The translations under genes and the position numbers were made by a program. Below, in pieces: positions 15,486-23,312 of a stretch of DNA of 32,153 nucleotides. The notes beneath the pieces are model-generated. The model worked only from the letters and a program-made list of their open reading frames with translations, was not told the origin of the DNA and did not search any database. Source of the stretch: CALGFH01 sp036003705 (GTDB lineage: Bacteria; Actinomycetota; CALGFH01); the NCBI GenBank assembly GCA_036003705.1, contig DASYSE010000125.1:1-32153 (forward strand). The letters run 5' to 3'. The first letter of the stretch is position 1; each line of letters starts with the position of its first letter.

Positions 15486-16082
15486 CTACAAGCTGATCGT
15501 GTAGTCGCGGGCGTCCGCCATAGGCTTGTAGTCCTGAAGGTAGAGGAAGTGGCACCACAGGTCGGCTCCGGGGATACGGAGTTGGCTCGCTGGTCGATCG
15601 GGTTCCTTCCAGGCAGCGACCTCGCAGATCGGGCCTTCACCAAGGGACACCACGGCTTCCAGTGCCGGCTTGAGGTCAGTGTCCGTCGACATGAGGATGC
15701 CAACGTCGTACTCCTTGGCAACGGCCATCATCACGAAGTCGACCGCGATGGCTACGTCGATGCCCTTCTCTTCGGCCCGCTCGTCAGGCCAGCGAGTCGG
15801 ATAGCGAAGAGTCCGCTGGGTCACCTTTGCGCCTGCTCGCTCCCAAGCGGCTTGCTGGCGACGGTTCGCTCCGTAGCTCTTGGGGTCGTGCGTCGAGTCG
15901 GGTTGGCCTCGGTAGACGCGCACCTCAGCCAGCTCACGTCCAGGCCGAGCTTGCGCCAACCGCTGTCCCAGCTGCACCGGGTGTACGTTGCCTAGTTGGA
16001 CCGGCCCTCTGTTGTAGTGGAACGTGCTTCTTGCGTTCATGTAGACGTTCTGCCAGTCCAGGAAGACGACGACGCGATCCAT
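15486..16082 (-). CDS. NYN-domain (PIN-like) nuclease protein
   Basis: This 198-residue NYN-domain protein belongs to the LabA/PIN-like nuclease superfamily, which cuts or binds RNA with a cluster of acidic metal-binding residues. The first strand VVVFLDWQNVYM carries Asp9 and Asn12. GIDVAIAVDFVMMA carries Asp109 and Asp115, and VGILMSTDTDLKPAL carries Asp134 and Asp136. All expected acidic positions are present, so it should be active. The ATG at 16080-16082 has GAAGGG about 7 nt before it. It is divergent from the winged-helix-like gene at 16362. RNA processing, defence or toxin roles are all known for relatives, and context does not decide between them. Confidence 0.85.
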   Translation of the reverse strand: MDRVVVFLDWQNVYMNARSTFHYNRGPVQLGNVHPVQLGQRLAQARPGRELAEVRVYRGQPDSTHDPKSYGANRRQQAAWERAGAKVTQRTLRYPTRWPDERAEEKGIDVAIAVDFVMMAVAKEYDVGILMSTDTDLKPALEAVVSLGEGPICEVAAWKEPDRPASQLRIPGADLWCHFLYLQDYKPMADARDYTISL

Positions 16083-16224
16083 CGCGAGCCCTTCTGCTTC
16101 TGCATAGTTAAATCCCCGCCAGTGCAGGCCAATGACCTGGACGACGGGGAGCAATGATCAGAGGCTAGGCTCTAAGTACAAGCCTGTCAACTGGCCCCGC
16201 CAGCACCAGCGCGCGCCAGGATCT

Positions 16225-16339
16225 TATCGGCGCATGTCGGCGCGGTCAAGCCAGCGTCCGATACCACTCCGATGTTCGGCGGCCGTCGCATCCGGTGGAC
16301 ATCTGTTGCACGTTAGTCCGGCATCTGCCATCCTATCGG
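16225..16339. promoter_or_regulatory. Repeated TATCGG/CCGATA motif in the NYN-wHTH divergent region
   Basis: TATCGG occurs at 16225-16230 and 16334-16339, and its inverse CCGATA at 16258-16263. Near-copies are TGTCGG (16235-16240) and CCGATG (16269-16274). All five lie in the 280-bp spacer between two divergent genes, one of which encodes a probable DNA-binding protein. They could be its operator sites. No convincing -35/-10 pair was found. Confidence 0.35.
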
Positions 16340-16361
16340 CATCCAAAGTCGGAGGTGGCAA

Positions 16362-17219
16362 GTGTCAGAGCAGACGCCGGACGAAGGCCGTAGGCGGAAG
16401 GGCCGCAGCCCCAGCTATCCCGGGATCGGGCTACGGGAGGCGATCGAGAAGGCCGAAGTGCTGTACGACAAGGAAGGTCGACACGCTGCCCCCATCGACG
16501 TGATTACCGGCCACTGGGGCTACAAGCCGAAGACCGGCCCAAGCCTGGTTGCCATCGCTGCCCTCAAGAAGTTCGGCTTACTCGAAGACGAGGTGGGCAA
16601 CGGAACCCGGCGGGCGCGTCTGACATCGCTCGCGCTGTCGATCGTTTTGGACGAAGCAGATTCACCGGAGCGTCAACAGCGCGTGCGGGAGGCTGCGCTG
16701 ACGCCGCCGATCCATGCCGAGCTTTGGAACGAGTCCGGTGGGCGGCTCCCGTCTGACCAGAACCTACGGCGCACACTCGTGCTGGAACGGAGCTTCACCG
16801 ATAGCGGGGCGCAGCAGTTTATCCGCCAACTCAAGAGCACCATCGCCTTCGCCGGGCTGGACGAACCTGATAAGATGCCTGAGGCTCAACCGTCTCAGCA
16901 TCGCCCATCAGGGGAGCATATGGCGTCACAGGCGATACGGCCGTCAGGCCTCCCGTCGGGGGAAGCCTTTGGCACACCCCGCCTATCCACTGAGGCAGGG
17001 GACCAGCCTCAGGTTCGGACGCTGCCGCTCCCCGTGGACTCCGACCCGTCAGCGTGGCCGGTCCTACAGGTGCCGATCCCCATGACGGAGGAACTGTGGG
17101 AGCAGATGCTTGACGCCATCAACATCGTCAAGCGCGGAGTGGTTCGAAAGGCTACGAGCGCGGACGATCCGTCACCTGTTCAGCCTCCGGCCACCGCAGC
17201 CGAGGGCACTCCCGAGTAG
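16362..17219 (+). CDS. Unknown protein with winged-helix-like N-terminus
   Basis: This is a 285-residue protein. Residues about 15-100 look like a winged helix (GIGLREAIEKAEVLYDKEG, then KKFGLLEDEVGNGTRRARLT and LALSIVL), followed by a helical segment (RVREAALTPPIHAELW, LERSFTDSGAQQFIRQLK). The C-terminal third is Pro/Ser-rich and low-complexity before a final amphipathic helix (TEELWEQMLDAINIVKRG). I recall similar unnamed proteins in unrelated bacteria but no function. The GTG start has a strong GGAGG (16351-16355). It contains a TTA leucine codon (in FGLLED), rare in GC-rich actinobacteria. It may regulate itself and the divergent NYN gene. Confidence 0.75.
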   Translation: MSEQTPDEGRRRKGRSPSYPGIGLREAIEKAEVLYDKEGRHAAPIDVITGHWGYKPKTGPSLVAIAALKKFGLLEDEVGNGTRRARLTSLALSIVLDEADSPERQQRVREAALTPPIHAELWNESGGRLPSDQNLRRTLVLERSFTDSGAQQFIRQLKSTIAFAGLDEPDKMPEAQPSQHRPSGEHMASQAIRPSGLPSGEAFGTPRLSTEAGDQPQVRTLPLPVDSDPSAWPVLQVPIPMTEELWEQMLDAINIVKRGVVRKATSADDPSPVQPPATAAEGTPE

Positions 17220-17308
17220 CAGGAAGACAATTCCTTCGTTATTTTTCGATGGCTAATCTGGCCGTCGTTGTCACACCCCTGACGTAGAATTTCCTTGTCG
17301 TAATGAGT

Positions 17309-17339
17309 GACCCCCGCGAGGTTGCAGCCTCCGGGGGTC
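17309..17339 (+). other. Hairpin upstream of the transposase
   Basis: GACCCCCG (17309-17316) pairs perfectly with CGGGGGTC (17332-17339), with AGG/CCT pairing inside and a TTGCAG loop. It precedes the transposase start by 23 bp. Many insertion sequences place such a stem before the transposase to block read-through translation from outside promoters; that is the inferred role. Confidence 0.4.
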
Positions 17340-17361
17340 TGGACCAGGAGATTGAGGCTCC

Positions 17362-18496
17362 GTGGTCAGGGAAACGGTACCACCGTGCTCAGACGCGGTA
17401 CAGCTTGCGGGCTTGCTGGACAGCCCGGAGATCAACCAGCCTGTGGCGGAACTGGAAGCGACCCGCTGGACGGGTCGGCCCGGCTACTCCATCCGCACGA
17501 TGGTCGGCATGGCGCTCGCCAAGTCGGTCTACACGCTGCCGACCTGGACCCGCACCGTCGCCCTGGTCGGCGAGCATGCGGCCCTCCGTACCGCCCTCGG
17601 CTGCCCCGACCCTTCGCAGGTCCCGAGCGTGCATGCCTGTTACCGATTCACTGCCAAGCTGCGGAAGTTCAAGCCGCTGCTGGACGCCTGCCTTGACCGC
17701 GTGACCGTCGCCTTGCACGAGCAGATGCCGGACCTGGGCACGACGGTCGCCATCGACGCCTCTGACATGCCGGCCTACGCCAACGGTCAGCGGTATCTGT
17801 ACAAGGGCGGCCCGGAGCGCAAGCCCTACTCTGACCCTGACGCTACCTGGGGCCACCGCTCCGCCGTCTCGACCCCGGGCGGCCGGTAGCTTCTACGGAT
17901 ACAAGCTGCATCAGGTGGTCTGCGCGATCACCGGCCTGCCGCTGGCATGGCGGATAGAGACGGCCAAGGATTCCGAGTCCACCTTCGCCATGCCGCTGCT
18001 GGACGCGGTGCGCGAGCGAGGGTTCCGGGCCGAGATCGTCATCATGGACATGGGCTACGACCACGAGACGATCTACGCCGACTGCGAGCGGCGCGGCTGC
18101 CATCCGGTTATCCCGCTTCGGGAGACGCCCGCGGTCAAGGCCGGCAAGCACAAGCCACCGGTCTGCGAGCACGGCGAGTGGACGTTCGCCGGAGCCGAAA
18201 CCAAGCGGCGGGCGGCCAAGTGGCGATGCCCTTCGGGCGAGTGCTCCCCGGCCAGCAAGTGGATCGGGGCCAGCCGCCTGCACACCCTGATCCCCCGGAC
18301 CTCGGCGCGGTGGAAGAAGTTGTATCGGCTGCGCGGATCGGTGGAGCGGGAGAATGGCCGGCTCAAGAACGAGTGGGCACTGCTGCCGCTGCGGGTCCGG
18401 CGCATCGAGCGGGTTCGGCTGCACGCCGACCTGACCATCCTGGCCCGGCTGGTGACGGCGCTCGCCAAGGCCCGAGCGGTGCCGCCAGCCGCGTAG
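17362..18496 (+). pseudogene. DDE transposase (IS4/IS5-like), inactivated by a frameshift
   Basis: The first part (17362-17889) reads from a GTG: VPPCSDAVQLAGLLDSPEI, YSIRTMVGMALAKSVYTLPTW, then TTVAIDASDMPAYANGQRY with the first catalytic Asp, ending at a TAG. The second part, in the next frame (about 17885-18496), continues GSFYGYKLHQVVC, VIMDMGYDHETIYADCERRG with the second Asp, and the YRLRGSVERENGRLKNEW box with the catalytic Glu. Relatives read straight through as ...HRSAVST-RGG-GSFYGYK, and here one extra base lies in ACCCCGGGCGGCC (17870-17882). All three catalytic residues survive, so the break looks recent. A programmed frameshift is possible but the site is not a usual slippery sequence. 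No close terminal repeats flank this gene alone. Confidence 0.8.
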
Positions 18497-18538
18497 GCGG
18501 CCGTTCCTTTCGAACAAGTTGCCAGCCCCGGGGCGTTA

Positions 18539-18606
18539 GGATGCCTTGGGGCCGTCGGGGCGAGGTCTCGGTGAAAGCCGGCTCCGATGGCCCCAAGGTC
18601 CCATCC
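18539..18606 (+). other. Long stem-loop near the right end of the island
   Basis: CCTTGGGGCC (18544-18553) pairs perfectly with GGCCCCAAGG (18589-18598). The stem continues inwards through GTCGGGGC/GCTCCGAT with two G-U pairs, and outwards as GGATG (18539-18543) with CATCC (18602-18606) after a 3-nt bulge. There is no T-run, so it is not a classic terminator. It may be a small RNA, a transposon end structure, or a Rho-type transcript end after the transposase. The rest of 18497-18712 holds only short hairpins and the right island end. Confidence 0.45.
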
Positions 18607-18669
18607 CATTAACCCCATTCAGGGAGTCGCAAACCTTGATGGCTCGTCAGGCGGTGGACCGCCCAGCGG

Positions 18670-18701
18670 GTTTCGCTAGCCGTATCGCCGGACTCTCCTA
18701 G
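18670..18701 (-). repeat. Right inverted repeat of the island
   Basis: GTTTCGCT (18670-18677), 12 nt, then GGACTCTC (18690-18697) and CTAG (18698-18701). Reverse-complemented, this matches the left end at 13718-13737 except for the 12-nt insert. It lies 11 bp beyond the stop of the minus-strand gene at 18713. Confidence 0.55.
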
Positions 18702-18712
18702 TCCAGACAGCG

Positions 18713-20152
18713 TCAGGGGTTGGCCTGCGGGGTCAGGTAGCGGTCCTGCACGGCGACGACCGGGCGGACGTCGGTCCAGCCTCCCTCCAGGTCGAACATG
18801 TAGGCGGGGAGCAGGTAGGCGAGGTCGGCCGGGCGGTTCCCCTTGGCCACGGCCGGTGCGAGCTGGAGGCCCAGCCGCACGCCGGTGACGGTCGCGACGC
18901 GGGCCGGGCGCGGCTTGGCGGCGCACGGCAACTTGCCGACAGGCGGGCACGGGACCTCCTCGATGGCCGGCGCCTCGGTGCGCAGCAGCGGGCCGATCGG
19001 GGGGATGCGCTTGAGCCGCTCGAAGCCTTCGGCCACGCCGATCAGCGGGTAGGTGTCGGCCGCCTCCGGGCTGGCGAGATAGCCGGTGGCCTGCTGGATG
19101 CGACCCTTGGAACCGACGCTGACCGTCCAGGCGAACCCGGAGGTGGGCAGGCCGCCAGCTGCCGGGGCGATGCTGACCAGGCGTGCGGCATAGGCGGCGG
19201 TGACCCGCACCTGGGCCCCGTCCAGCTCCAGGCCCGCCTTGGCGGCCAGGTCGCGCGCGATCCGCTGCGCCTGCTCCCGGCTGGGCAGGTCCACCGGCCT
19301 CCACGGCCTGGCCGGCGCCACCGGCTTCACCGTGACCGGCGGGACCGGCCGGCCCGTTCCAGGGCTGCCGGGGCTGGATGCCGACCCCGACCCGGAACTG
19401 CCGGCGGCGGTGCCGCCCGGCACGGGCTCGGGCTTGTCGGAGACCGGAGTTTCGGGGTCGAGGCACTGGATGGCGGCACCGGGACGGTAGGGGCCACCGC
19501 CGGACCGGGCGACGCAGGCGCCCAACACGCCCGTGCCGTAGTTCCAGGGGACTCCAGCCAGCCGGCTCACCGTCAGGGCGCGGCCGCCGTCGATGACCGT
19601 CCAGCCGCTCGGCTCCTCCTTGGGCTGGCCGCGCAGGCCAAGCGCGGCGGCCAGGGCCGCCACCCGCCCGGGGTCGGCGCCGTCCCCGACCTTCCAGGCC
19701 CGCGCCCGGTCGGGCAGGGTCGGGAGCGACCCGTTGAGCTTGTAGGTCACCGGCGGCCACAGCTGAGGGGCGTCGCCGGGGTCGTACGGCCTGGCCGGCT
19801 CGGCGCCGTCCAGCCGTGCCGGCTCCCGGGCCGCGCCGGCGGTCGCGTCCTGGGTCGCGCCCAGGTCGAGGGCCGGGAGCACGGCCGGCGACCGGTCGCC
19901 CCCACCCCTGGCGAGCAGCACCCCGCCAGCCACCAGCGAGACCGTCACCACCACCGCCGCCACCAACCAGGCGCCAACCCGCCTACCCACCGTGCACCAC
20001 CGCCTGTCCCATCCCGCTCGGGCCACCGCGTCTTCGGCTGCGTCATGGTCTTCGACGTGGCCGCCGTGCCGCCGGTTCCCGGTGTGGCGCAGGACGCGAT
20101 CTTCCTCCCGGCGCCGACAGCATGGCCGGGAGCGCTGGAACTGGCTTCCCAT
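18713..20152 (-). CDS. Membrane-anchored extracytoplasmic protein, unknown
   Basis: This is a 479-residue protein if started at the ATG 20150-20152. One transmembrane helix (VGAWLVAAVVVTVSLVAGG, about residues 59-77) separates a short charged N-terminus from a large outer part. The outer domain has YKLNGSLPTLPDRARAWKV and GWTVIDGGRALTVSRLAGVPW. A Gly/Ser/Pro linker follows, then a second domain (EQAQRIARDLAAKAGLELDG, SGFAWTVSVGSKGRIQQATGYL) and a tail (YMFDLEGGWTDVRPVVAVQDRY). I recall similar proteins encoded beside ECF sigma factors in actinobacteria, but no sigma gene is here. The start is uncertain: no ribosome site precedes 20152, and a GTG at 19990 would remove the N-terminal 54 residues. 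Function unknown. Confidence 0.65.
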   Translation of the reverse strand: MGSQFQRSRPCCRRREEDRVLRHTGNRRHGGHVEDHDAAEDAVARAGWDRRWCTVGRRVGAWLVAAVVVTVSLVAGGVLLARGGGDRSPAVLPALDLGATQDATAGAAREPARLDGAEPARPYDPGDAPQLWPPVTYKLNGSLPTLPDRARAWKVGDGADPGRVAALAAALGLRGQPKEEPSGWTVIDGGRALTVSRLAGVPWNYGTGVLGACVARSGGGPYRPGAAIQCLDPETPVSDKPEPVPGGTAAGSSGSGSASSPGSPGTGRPVPPVTVKPVAPARPWRPVDLPSREQAQRIARDLAAKAGLELDGAQVRVTAAYAARLVSIAPAAGGLPTSGFAWTVSVGSKGRIQQATGYLASPEAADTYPLIGVAEGFERLKRIPPIGPLLRTEAPAIEEVPCPPVGKLPCAAKPRPARVATVTGVRLGLQLAPAVAKGNRPADLAYLLPAYMFDLEGGWTDVRPVVAVQDRYLTPQANP

Positions 20153-20295
20153 GAATGGATACCCGTGGGTCGGCCTGGTTCACCCGGCAACTGGGAACGT
20201 CACCGTCTGGCAGTCTTCGGCGGCGGAGTTGGTCGCGAGGTCTGGCTCCATCTGCTGGAGGCGTACGGCCTCCAGCGCCGACGAAAGGAATTGTG

Positions 20296-22170
20296 ATGAG
20301 TACGCTCGCGATCGGCGACTACGCGCTGCTGTCGGACTGCCACTCGGCCGCGCTGGTCAGCCGGGGTGGGTCGGTGGACTGGCTGTGCTTCCCCCGCTTC
20401 GACGGGCCGAGCGTGTTCGCTCGGCTGCTGGACGACGACGCCGGCCACTTCTCCATCAGGCCGGCCGGTGAGGCTCAGGTGACCCGCGCCTACCTCGACC
20501 AGACGATGGCGCTTGAGACCACATTTCAGACGGCGACCGGGGTGGCGGTGCTGGTCGACGCGATGGCGGTGGGCCGCAACGATCGCGGCCACGACCTGGG
20601 CGCCGGCTCGCCGGGTGCGCTGCTGCGCCGCCTGGCCTGCACCGACGGGCAGGTCGAGGTGGAGGTCGAGTACCTGCCGCGGCCCGAGTACGGGCTGATC
20701 CACCCGCTGCTGGAGGTGGTCCCGGGCGGGCTCGCGGCCCGCGGCGGTGCCGACCGGCTGCTGCTGTCGGCCCCGGTCGAGCTGCAGGTCGATGGCGCCA
20801 CCGCCACCGCCCGGTTCCCCTTGCGGGCCGGGGAGTCGGTCGGGTTCGCGCTCCAGCATGGGCGAATCTGGGAGCCTGCCCTGACGGCCTGGGAGCAGGA
20901 GGAGATCGCCGCCCGCCTGGACGACACGATGGAGGGCTGGCGTTCCTGGTCGGCCATGAACCAGACCTACGAGGGCCCGTGGCGTGAGCTGGTGCACCAC
21001 TCCGGGCGGGTGCTGCAGGCGCTGACCTTCCAGCCGACCGGGGCCATCGTGGCGGCACCGACCACCTCGTTGCCGGAAACCGTCGGTGGGGAGCGCAACT
21101 GGGACTACCGCTACACCTGGGTGCGCGACGCCAGCCTGACCATGGAGGCCCTGTGGGTGGCCGCCTGCCCCGACGAGGCCAACAGGTTCTTCGCCTTCCT
21201 GGCCGACGCGGCCGCATCCCAGCTGCAGCGCGGCCTCGACCTCCAGATCATGTTCGGGATCGGCGGCGAGCGCGACCTGACCGAGCGGGAGCTTCCCCAC
21301 CTGCGCGGCTGGCGGGGCAGCCGGCCGGTGCGGGTCGGCAACGGCGCCTGGAACCAGCGCCAGCTCGACGTCTACGGCGAGCTGCTCGGCGCCGCCCAGC
21401 GCCTGGTCGACCAGCTCGGCGAGCTCGACCCGGTCACCCGCCGATTCCTGGCCGCGGCAGCCGACACCGCCGGGCAGCGCTGGACCGAGAAGGACCAGGG
21501 GATCTGGGAGATCCGCGGCGAGCCGCGCGACTTCCTGTACTCCAAGCTCATGTGCTGGGTCGCGCTGGACCGGGCGATCGCCCTGGCCAGCCAGCTGGGC
21601 GCCGAGGACCGGGTCGAGGGTTGGACGGCCGCCCGGGACGAGATCCGCGCCGCCATCCTGGAACGCGGCTGGAGCGAGCCGGCGGGCGCATTCACCCAGG
21701 CGTTCGGTGGCCAGGACCTGGACGCCAGCAACCTGATGCTGGCCATCACCGGGTTCCTTCCCGGCGACGACCCGCGGATGCGAGCGACCGTCGACGCCAT
21801 CGCCACCCGGCTCACCGACGAGCGCGGCCTGGTCTACCGCTACGTCGCCCATGACGGCTTGGAGGGCGAGGAGGGCACCTTCATGCTCTGCACCTTCTGG
21901 CTGGCCCAGGCCCAGGCCCTGGCCGGCGAGCTGGATCAGGCCAAGGCGACCTTCGAGCGGGCGATCGGCTACGTCAACGACGTCGGCCTGCTGGCCGAGG
22001 AGGTCGACGTGGGCGGGGCCGAGATGATCGGCAACTACCCGCAGGCGTTCAGCCACATCGGCCTGGTCAACGCCGCCTGGGCCATCGCCCAGGCCGAACA
22101 GGACGCACGTCGGCGCGGGGCGGTGACCGCCGGACCTGGTGGCGGGGAGCCTCCGGCCGGTGAGAGGTGA
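20296..22170 (+). CDS. Glycoside hydrolase family 15 enzyme (glucoamylase/trehalase-like)
   Basis: This 624-residue GH15 protein releases glucose from alpha-glucans or trehalose by inversion. The N-terminal beta-sandwich opens IGDYALLSDCHSAALVSRGGSVDWLCFPRFDGPSVFARLLDD, a hallmark of the cytoplasmic GH15 branch. The (alpha/alpha)6 barrel contains ERNWDYRYTWVRDASLTMEAL and ends EVDVGGAEMIGNYPQAFSHIGLVNAA. Mycobacterial relatives are trehalases, so trehalose is as likely a substrate as maltodextrin. The ATG at 20296 follows AAAGGA. It converges on glucokinase with a 37-bp gap, which fits release and phosphorylation of glucose. Confidence 0.93.
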   Translation: MSTLAIGDYALLSDCHSAALVSRGGSVDWLCFPRFDGPSVFARLLDDDAGHFSIRPAGEAQVTRAYLDQTMALETTFQTATGVAVLVDAMAVGRNDRGHDLGAGSPGALLRRLACTDGQVEVEVEYLPRPEYGLIHPLLEVVPGGLAARGGADRLLLSAPVELQVDGATATARFPLRAGESVGFALQHGRIWEPALTAWEQEEIAARLDDTMEGWRSWSAMNQTYEGPWRELVHHSGRVLQALTFQPTGAIVAAPTTSLPETVGGERNWDYRYTWVRDASLTMEALWVAACPDEANRFFAFLADAAASQLQRGLDLQIMFGIGGERDLTERELPHLRGWRGSRPVRVGNGAWNQRQLDVYGELLGAAQRLVDQLGELDPVTRRFLAAAADTAGQRWTEKDQGIWEIRGEPRDFLYSKLMCWVALDRAIALASQLGAEDRVEGWTAARDEIRAAILERGWSEPAGAFTQAFGGQDLDASNLMLAITGFLPGDDPRMRATVDAIATRLTDERGLVYRYVAHDGLEGEEGTFMLCTFWLAQAQALAGELDQAKATFERAIGYVNDVGLLAEEVDVGGAEMIGNYPQAFSHIGLVNAAWAIAQAEQDARRRGAVTAGPGGGEPPAGER

Positions 22171-22207
22171 TGGGATCGCCACGGCCTACGAGTTCAGAGC
22201 CGATCCT

Positions 22208-23185
22208 CTACCCGAACCCGGCGGTCGCCGCGCCGATGAGGGCGGCTTGGCCGGTGACGACCGAGACCGGCATCGCCGCCACGATCGCCGACAGCCGGCC
22301 CTTGTCGTGCAGGCGTTCGAGGAAGCGCCCGCCGCGCAGCACCGGCAGGATCGCCGGTGGGATGCCGCCGGCCAGGTAGATCCCGCCGGTGGCCAGCACC
22401 GTCAGGGCCATGTTGCCGGCCTCGGCCCCGAGGATGCCGGCGAACAGCTCCAGAACCTCGGCGCACAGCGCCGAGCCCGACCCCTGGTCCAGGCCAGCCT
22501 CGACGATGGCCCTGGTGCGGTCCGGCGCGGTGGCGATCCGTTCGGCCACCTTCTCAGGCTCGGCGGACCCGTTCTCGACCAGGAAGTCGTAGAGGTTGGG
22601 GATGCCCATCCCCGAGCAGACCAGCTCCCAGCTGACATGGCCGTGGCGCCGACGGAGCCAGGCGAGCAGGTCGGCCTCGCGCTGGTTGCCCGGCGCGAAG
22701 TCGCCGTGGCCTCCCTCCGATGGGTGGGGAACATAGCGGTGCCCGTCCCAGGTGCAGAACGCTTCGCCCAGCCCGGTGCCGGGGGCCACCACCGCGATCG
22801 TGCCGCCCGGGGCCGGCTTGCGCCGGTGCAGCACCCGCAGGTCGCGCGAGGGCAGCTGGGTGATGCCCAGCGCGATCGCTTCAAGGTCGTTGAGCAGCCG
22901 GACCGAGCCCAGCCCGAGCGCGTCGGCCAGCGCCGACTCCCGCAGCGGCTTCCACGGCAGGTTGGTGAGCTCCGCCCGGCCGCCGGCCACCGGGCCGGCG
23001 ACGTCGAAGCAGGCCCGCTGGACCGGCAGATGGACGCTGGCCAGGAACTCCTCCACGATCGCGTCCAGCCCCGGGTAGGCGGCGCTGGGATAGGTCTTGA
23101 CCGCCAGCGGCCGCCCCGGCCCCTGGTCCTGGGAGAAGATCCCCAGGACCGTCTTGGTGCCGCCGACGTCCCCGGCCAGCAGCAT
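22208..23185 (-). CDS. glk: Glucokinase
   Basis: This is a 325-residue ATP-dependent glucokinase of the E. coli Glk type, making glucose-6-phosphate. It starts MLLAGDVGGTKTVLGIF with the phosphate-binding GDVGGTKT. It has LLNDLEAIALGI with the catalytic-base region, APGTGLGEAF, and SEGGHGDFAP, with the C-terminal LATGGIYLAGGIPP that closes the nucleotide site. The ATG at 23183-23185 is preceded by GAGGAGAGG; the extra 17 codons upstream are not family-like. It is convergent with the GH15 enzyme, its probable source of glucose. Confidence 0.93.
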   Translation of the reverse strand: MLLAGDVGGTKTVLGIFSQDQGPGRPLAVKTYPSAAYPGLDAIVEEFLASVHLPVQRACFDVAGPVAGGRAELTNLPWKPLRESALADALGLGSVRLLNDLEAIALGITQLPSRDLRVLHRRKPAPGGTIAVVAPGTGLGEAFCTWDGHRYVPHPSEGGHGDFAPGNQREADLLAWLRRRHGHVSWELVCSGMGIPNLYDFLVENGSAEPEKVAERIATAPDRTRAIVEAGLDQGSGSALCAEVLELFAGILGAEAGNMALTVLATGGIYLAGGIPPAILPVLRGGRFLERLHDKGRLSAIVAAMPVSVVTGQAALIGAATAGFG

Positions 23186-23312
23186 GGGCCAGTCCTCTCC
23201 TCGGCTCCTCGGCGGTTGTGCTGCCATATGTACCATCTGCAGTGGAACCCAAGGGAACTGCCGGCGACCGCTCCGACGGCATGGTGGTGCTGGAGCGCAC
23301 CCGCCGTAGGGC

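Larger units (their letters stand above)
13718..18701. mobile_element. Candidate transposon/accessory island bounded by inverted repeats
   Basis: The left end reads CTAG-GAGAGTCC-AGCGAAAC (13718-13737). The right end, read inward on the minus strand, is CTAG-GAGAGTCC-(12 nt)-AGCGAAAC (18701 down to 18670). The CTAG copies could be a 4-bp target duplication and GAGAGTCC the terminal repeat. Everything between differs from its surroundings: less GC-biased third positions, a TTA codon, mostly unknown genes, and a DDE transposase about 200 bp from the right end. Without it, the L,D-transpeptidase stop and the stop of the next minus-strand gene (18713) would be about 11 bp apart. The alternative is that the two ends are copies of a short dispersed repeat and the island came in pieces. 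Confidence 0.5.

Noticed and set aside
18500..18545. Integron attC-like core (GCGTTAGG next to AACAAG)
   Set aside because: The core does not match GTTRRRY and there is no matching RYYYAAC partner or integrase. The long stem here has a different geometry.
20045..20296. Plus-strand frame of 83 codons ending on the GH15 start codon
   Set aside because: There is no convincing ribosome site or homology, and it overlaps the N-terminal part of the 18713-20152 gene on the other strand. The stop/start overlap alone is not enough.
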